This document shows, piece by piece, positions 57,961 through 64,000 of a stretch of DNA of 64,000 nucleotides; position 1 is the stretch's first letter, and each line of letters begins with the position of its first letter. The DNA comes from Puccinia triticina (lineage: Eukaryota > Basidiomycota > Pucciniomycetes > Pucciniales > Pucciniaceae): the NCBI RefSeq assembly GCF_026914185.1, contig NC_070573.1:4209501-4273500 (forward strand), in the 5' to 3' direction. The notes beneath the pieces were generated by a model. That model did not search any database. It saw only the letters and a program-made list of their open reading frames with translations, and was not told the DNA's origin. The position numbers and the translations under genes are program-made.

Positions 57961-60356
57961 CTATCAACTACAAGCTAACTAGGAGCAGGACGGTAAAATG
58001 GCCACCTCCAATAATGAATTGAGCGATTCTAGCCTCGGAGGAAAACCGACCATGAAAGTGCCTAAGTTTACTGGCAAAAACTTCGAAATATGGGAGAAAA
58101 AGATTTGCATGGCCTTAGCGGAGTTCAATCTCGAACGTTTCATTGACGAGCCTCCACTGCCGGACATGAACACCAGAGCTAAAGCAAAAGCTCAAAGAGC
58201 CGCGAATCTACTGTGCTCAAATCTCACCAACGGCGTCTTCAACACGATCGTTAAGAAAAATAACTCGAAGAATCCCTATGAACTTTGGCAGATGTTCAAA
58301 TTGGTATATGCCTCAGATTCCATTTTGGCTAGCTACGAAGTCTGGGCTCAGTGGGAGGATACTCAGTTTAACGACGATATGGCTGCATACATTGCTGGTA
58401 TCAAAGAATGTCTAGCGAAATTTGATTCGCTCTCCATGGTCGTCCCCGACTTCGTCGTCTGCTGCAGCATCATCAGCCGCATAACTAAAAAGAGGCCATT
58501 TCTCATGCAAAGTCTATTTGGAGACTTGAATGCGCTAGGAAAACCCAAATTCGTGATCAACCGTCTCAGAGAAGTGGGTAGATTTGAAAAATCTAATAAA
58601 CGGAAAGCACCCGACCCAAGCGTGGCAAATGGAGCCACAACTGCACTTGTGGCCAACACCGCCAACAAGAAGAAGAAGCCATACAACCCAATCAAATGTT
58701 ATAACAAGAAGCACAATCCAGCCTCAAATCACACCAAAGAAAACTGCTGGACGCTTCACCCAAAGAAGTACCAGGAAGCTCTTGAAAAGAGAAAAGCGGA
58801 GAAAGCAGCAAGCGGATCGTCGTACCACACCATGCCTCGACAAAGTGAAGCATCGCCAGACAACAACATCAGGCCTTCTTTCAGCTATCTATCAGAATCA
58901 AAGAGCACCCGGCGGCAAACCACCATTCTCGATTCCGGGGCCAGCAACCACATGCTGAATGCCCTTGGCTACTTCAAGCAGACCAGCCCCATAAAGATTG
59001 ATATTCTAACGGGTAGTGGTCCGGGAACTCTAGTTGCCACAGCTCGAGGAGAAGCCACCCTTCCTCTAGCCAACGGAGGGACCCTTACGCTTAAAGACGC
59101 ACTTTATGTGCCGGCCCTCACCCGTAACCTGGTCTTGTTTGTGCAGTTGATGAAAACACAAGCACTGATACAACAAGGACTCGACGGATTCGCTGTGAAA
59201 ATCGACGATGGTCAACCTTTCTCGGTCGATGTCAGCAATGATCTCCTCGAGATCAAAGGGGTCCTTGACCCTGAAAATCTGCTTCCAGTTGGTCTCTTGT
59301 CTGAAGCGACGAATCCACCCTCTGACTTTGTGAAATGGCATAACCGCCTCGGGCACGCCTGTGCATCGAGAATCGCTACTGCCATACCAGTCACTCTTGA
59401 TTTAACCAAGACTCACGCATGCTCCGCATGTATGCAGGGCAAAGCCGCTTGATTGTCATGCAAGAGTCATTTCAAACCCTTGAACGCTCCACTAGAAGTC
59501 ATTCATGGTGATCTAGTGGGCCCAATCTCGCCGCCAACTAACGGCCATGCCCAATACTTCCTTACACTGGTCGACCAATACACTGGATACATTCATTCAG
59601 TAATACTCAAAGAAAAAAGTCAGGCAGTCAAAGCTATTGAAAACTTCAGAAAACTTTTTGAAAAACAAACCGGCCATACCATGAAAAAGCTCGTGACGGA
59701 CGGAGGCGGAGAATTCTGCAACAAGACATTGGGATCACTCCTGCAGGAAGCGGGTGTTCAACACCATGTTGCACCACCGTATACACCCCAGAACAACGGT
59801 CTAGCCAAGAGGGCGAATAGGACCTTGATCAAAATGACTCGTTGCATGATTATGCAATCGAATCTAGCCCCCGAATGGTGGGGTGAAGCGGTCCGAATGG
59901 CTACCGCAACAACAAACTGCTTGCCTTCGCTGTCGAAAAGCAAGAAATGTCCAGTAGAGTTGCTTTTCAAATCCGCACCCAACATGAACTTCTTCCGGCC
60001 TTTCGGATGCCGGGTGTGGGTGGTAAAACCAAAGCAACATTGAACCAACAAATTTGACCCCATCTTGTGGGAAGGTGTGCTAGTTGGGTACGAGAACGAC
60101 TACTCGTCTTACAAAATCTGCCGACTTGAAGATAAGCAAGTCATCATAGCAAAGCACGCTCATTTTGATGAAAGCTTATTTCCTGCCTGTGGATCCATCA
60201 GACAGGGCCATCTTGTCGCAAGCAATGATCAAATGCCGAATTTCTTGGCGCAGGCTGATTTTCCCTTCGAGGAAGAGGAGGATCTCCCTGGACTAGAAGA
60301 TAGCAAGGAAGATCTCAAAAGTGACGAAGAGGAGCGGCAGATGGAGGCCGTTCTTA

Positions 60357-61402
60357 GAGCATCCACCACCGTCTCTGTAAACCCGCTCGGTAAGGCATAT
60401 TTACCGAGTATGTAAGCAATTTTCTACCCCCGTGCCCTCTTTAGGGCTCTTTAGCTAAATATTTGTTCGGTAAATCTTTAAGGCTTGCTAGATTTACCAA
60501 CGGCTACAGAGCCTCTGTAAGACCATTCTAGTGAGCCTGCCAACTGCCCTCGCCAAACCACAAGTACCCCCAGCACATGTACACAGCAGATAAATACATA
60601 TGTACATGTCAGTAGCTCTCCACCCCTCAACCGGTCATCATATTGATTGACCGGTCATCGATCAACCGGTCATCAATGGGATGACCGGTCATTGCTCAAC
60701 CGGCCAGTCATCAGATAGGATGAACGGACATCAAATTCAATAGACTGGACATCAATATGATGTCCGATCATTGATCAGATGACCCCTCATCTATAGGATG
60801 ACTGGTCATGGATAGACTGGTCATCAGATAGCACAACCAGTTATCGGGATGACCCGTCCTTGCAAGGATGACCAGTCATACGGTCCATCGATAGGATGAC
60901 CTGTCCATTAACAGGATGACCGGTCCATCAACAGGATGACCAGTCCATCGATAAAATGCCTGGTTGTCAATAGCATGGGCTGTCATCAATAATACGGCCG
61001 GACCATCAACGGTATGGCCGGTGCATCAATACAATGACCGGTCATTTGATAAGATGACCGGACATTCAATTGTATGACCGGTCCATCAATGGGATGTCCG
61101 GTCATTGATGGTAGGACCGGACATCGATGGTATGAACGGACATTGATGGTGTGTATGACCGGGGTTTCACACATGTACCGTATGTTGAGCTGGTCGTTCT
61201 CTTGTGCTGTGCTACTTAACCAAGGGTATTTAAATAAGTACTTACATAGACATGAGGGTGCTTTTGGTGTCTTTAGCTAAATTTGTGTTACCTATTGAGC
61301 CGATAACGGCTGGCAAGGGTGGGTTTTTTCTTTAGCTAAGCAACCGAGCCTTGCGGGACTTGCTGGCTAGCTAAAGATTTACCTAGAACGTGGTGGATGC
61401 TC
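60357..61402. mobile_element. 1,046-bp PIF/Harbinger-like element inside copia
   Basis: The ends GAGCATCCACCACCGTCTCT (60357) and the complement of GAGCATCCACCACGTTCTAG (ending 61402) are inverted. Both are flanked by TTA (60354-60356 and 61403-61405). Removing the element and one TTA restores the copia frame (MEAVLKQLHTTTPNSDD). The core at 60620-61165 is a dense series of GACCGGTCAT-type palindromic words. There is no coding capacity. Confidence 0.93.
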
Positions 61403-61710
61403 TTAAGCAGCTACATACCACAACTCCGAACAGCGATGATGAGGCGCTGCACTCTCCCCGATCAGACGATGATCAAGCACTGCCTCCAAGAGCCATCATC
61501 GGCGGGATTGATAGCCGAAACATTCTCAACGGGAAGAGGGAACAAAAGCAAGCTTATACCGTCACTGTCTCTATAGAGCCGAAAAACCACAAGCAAGCCA
61601 TGGCGTGCTCCGAAAGCCAAAATTGGGCAGAAGCTGAGGAAAAAGAGATCAACAACATGCGAAAGCACAATGTCTGGATAGTCCGTGTCAGGGTTGAATC
61701 TGATGATCCT

Positions 61711-61926
61711 CACTGCCAGCATAATTGGCTGGGTTGAGGTTATCCCAGTTAAACTGGGATGAACTCAACTAATTCAAACTTGGTTGATCTCAACTGATGA
61801 AATATAAATCCAAGGTACCCCCCTTGGGTTTATATTTCATTGGATGAGATCAACCCATTTTGAATTGGTTGAGTGCATCCCAGTTAAACTGGGATGACTT
61901 AATCCCAGCCAAATATGCTGGCAGTG
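61711..61926. mobile_element. 216-bp CACTA-like miniature element inside copia
   Basis: The ends CACTGCCAGCATAATTGGCT (61711) and the complement of CACTGCCAGCATATTTGGCT (ending 61926) are inverted. CCT flanks both sides (61708-61710 and 61927-61929). Excision restores copia reading frame (VESDDPIPSTWAYRKKLG). Inner ATCCCAGTTTAACTGGGAT palindromes occur in each arm. Confidence 0.93.
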
Positions 61927-63384
61927 CCTATTCCGTCTACCTGGGCGTACCGCAAGAAGCTCGGCTCAGAGAATCAAGTAGTCGAGTTCAAAGCCCGGAT
62001 ATGCACTCAAGGTTTTCGACAGACGCACGGCCTCAACTTTGAGGCAAAATACGCTCCTACCGGCAAACCCGCGTCTCTTCGCTTTCTGCTCTCTTTCGCG
62101 GTCAACAACGGCTTGGAGATACATCAACTTGATGTTAGGAGTGCCTCTCTAACTTGCCCTTTGGAGGATAAGGTCACTGTCCTCCCGCCGCCGGGATTGG
62201 ATTGTCCGCCAAACTCTGTTCTGGAACTAAAGAAGGCCATCTACGGACTTCGGCAGGCGCCACTCGTCTGGTATAAGCGTTTATCAAACTACCTCTTCTC
62301 TCTTGGCTTCAAAGCAGCTGTTTCCGATCCATGCGTCTTCTGGCGTGTAGCTAGCGATGGCAAACCGGCAACCTGGATATTCGCCCACGTTGATGACTTA
62401 GTCATCATAAGCAAGCAACCTGCAGTCTTCAAACAAGAAATGGAAGCGGAATTTGAAATTAAGTACATGGGAAAGGCTGAATTTCTCTTGGGGATGAACA
62501 TTGAGCGATTCCGGGATGGCCTGCAGATAAATCAAACTCAATACATCGAGAGAAAGCTGCAAGAGTTTGGACTTGAACATCTCCATCCTGCCTCATGCCC
62601 TTTGAACCCTTGGGAATATCTCAAGAAGGCGTCAGAAAGTGAACTTCAGGCATTTGCGGCTACTGGAGTAAGTTACCGTGCGCTGGTAGGGTCTCTCAAC
62701 TATCTGAGCATTCTTACGCGGCCCGATATCGCCTTTGCTGTCAGCACCTTGTCTCAATACCTGGAAAAACCAGGCATCAAACACTATCATGCTGCTGTAC
62801 AAGTCTTTTGGTACCTGAACGGAACCAAGTCCATCGGCCTCACATATGTCAAGCAGGAAAACTCGCAAGTCACAGCCTATGTTGACGCTGACTGGGGCAA
62901 TTGCCCCGACACCAGGCGAGCAACTAAAGGCTTTGTTGTCCAATCAGGCGCTCACCTCATCAACTGGAAGTCGTCGAAACAACCAACGGTGTCTCTTTCC
63001 ACGACGGAGGCAGAGTACAAGGCACTCTTGGACCTTGGCCAAGACCTAGCCTGGGCTGCGAATCTCGGCGAGGAAACCCTCATTCTCTCAAGCTGCATTG
63101 GGTTCAAGGTCTACATTGACAACTGTGGAGCCATGGATCTGGCGAAGAGTGAGACGTTGCAGAATGGCTTCTGCACAAAGCATATGGCAATCAGACTCCA
63201 CTTCGTCCGAGAACTCATTGTGATTGGTCTAATTCTCACAATTTACGTCAAGACTACCAAAAATGCAGCTGACTTTCTCACCAAGCCAACCGGGAGGACA
63301 TTCATTCGAAAGTCACTCGCAAAACTATTGGTCATTCAAATTCCGGGGTCTGCTTCGCATCTTGCAACTCGAAGCACGGGAGGC

Positions 63385-64000
63385 TGTGAGATTACACGCC
63401 TAGGTGGACGGCCGCATTCCCATAAATTGGGAAAGCGGCCGGGATCTACATTAGCTGCGGAAAATGGTAAGCAAAGCAAACCATCTCCGCAGTCCAAAAC
63501 TGGTTCTGCGGGGTTGCAAAGCTGACACATCAATTTGATGTTTTGCAGATTCAACTCCAACGACCAGCAGACTCAGGCTTGCGGAAAATCCCGGCTCCCA
63601 GTCTTTAAGAGCAAGAATATCAGCTAACACCAAAGGTGAGCAGCTGATGCTTAAACTCAAAGACCAGGCTAAATGCTAAACCCAAACTATCCCTAAAGAC
63701 TTAGACTCTCAGGAAAAAACCGCTCGAACCAACTCCACTCAAAGAGAAAGGAAAACAGTTGGTGAGTAACGTTGTCCAAGCTAAGCAAAAGAAGTAAAAG
63801 GTTGATAAGGAGCGTGCTTATTCTTCTAGCAGGAAAAGCTGAAATCCTCAGCCGCTTCGCGAGTAGATAATCGCAGGGATCCTAAGGGCCAAAAAAGGCA
63901 AAAGGGTGTAAGAACGCACGAGACTCTCACTCAGAGAAACAAGGAGCCTAAAAGCTAATACGCTACATTGCTTCCCAGGTCACTCTGGCACAAGTCGATA
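63385..64000 (+). repeat. copia 3' LTR (cut by the window edge)
   Basis: This aligns without gaps to 57142-57757 with six substitutions, all transitions. Confidence 0.95.

Larger units (their letters stand above)
57998..63525 (+). pseudogene. copia gag-pol, inactivated
   Basis: Domains in order: gag (MATSNNELSDSSLGGKP, GKNFEIWEKK), a C-H-C zinc-knuckle-like segment (CYNKKHNPASNHTKENC), protease LDSGASNH, and the GAG-pre-integrase WHNRLGH. Integrase follows (GDLVGPISPP, VTDGGGEF, TPQNNGLAKR), then reverse transcriptase (LDVRSASLTCPLED, FAHVDDLVII) and RNase H (VDADWGNCPDTRRATKG, TTEAEYKAL). Defects are two TGA stops (59450-59452 and about 60042) at positions where CGA is expected, and the two inserted elements. 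In addition the third integrase catalytic residue is Lys instead of Glu, exactly 35 residues after the second Asp, so the DD35E triad is broken. The last frame runs into the 3' LTR. It could not transpose autonomously. Confidence 0.93.
57142..64000 (+). mobile_element. Ty1/copia LTR retrotransposon (right end outside the window)
   Basis: The order is 5' LTR, gag, protease, integrase, reverse transcriptase, RNase H, 3' LTR, which is the copia order. The 3' LTR begins at 63385 after a purine-rich tract (AAGCACGGGAGGC). Both LTRs begin TGTGAGATTACACG. The 616 bases of overlap available differ at six positions (about 1%), which indicates a fairly young insertion. Two miniature elements have since inserted (60357-61402 and 61711-61926). 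Confidence 0.95.

Overview
This is a eukaryotic, almost certainly basidiomycete, window. The intact genes are split by short GT-AG introns that join in frame. They encode conserved fungal proteins (a SAGA Sgf73/ataxin-7 subunit, a Rheb GTPase, the diphthamide enzyme Dph1), and GC-rich exons sit in AT-richer, transposon-packed intergenic DNA. Lineage-restricted hypothetical proteins, intron-rich hAT elements and copia elements fit a rust fungus (Pucciniales). That assignment is inference and no species is proposed.

Layout: 1-17.4 kb is mostly repeats. It holds the 3' part of an unknown minus-strand gene at the left edge and a 4.9-kb element with GAGCATC-type ends. That element carries a complete, apparently intact hAT transposon with a 12-exon transposase. 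The same stretch has a decayed LCB2 (serine palmitoyltransferase) fragment and two non-autonomous elements built from short iterated words. From 17.4 to 21.9 kb is a divergent gene pair: a 647-aa hypothetical protein (minus) and SGF73 (plus), with starts only 62 bp apart. From 22 to 45 kb is a nested-transposon region. It is dominated by three arrays of a 28-bp repeat whose every unit is a small hairpin (about 18, 119 and 60 units). It also holds a giant foldback palindrome, Helitron helicase remnants, CACTA-like miniature elements, a tRNA-like SINE, and a solo LTR nested in a CACTA-like element nested in the SINE. From 45.8 to 55 kb is a gene island: kelch membrane protein (minus), RHEB (plus), a hypothetical protein (plus) and DPH1 (minus). 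From 55 to 64 kb is further transposon DNA ending in a Ty1/copia retrotransposon. Its 3' LTR runs off the window. It is inactivated by two stop codons, loss of the integrase glutamate and two nested miniature elements.

The host genes do unrelated housekeeping work (chromatin acetylation and deubiquitination, TOR signalling, eEF2 modification) and do not form a cluster. The informative part is the transposon stratigraphy. Target-site duplications, frame-restoring excisions and empty-site paralogues allow many insertions to be placed at base resolution and ordered in time. All splice sites and joins were worked out by eye, and the summed exon lengths were checked for divisibility by three. No database search was possible.
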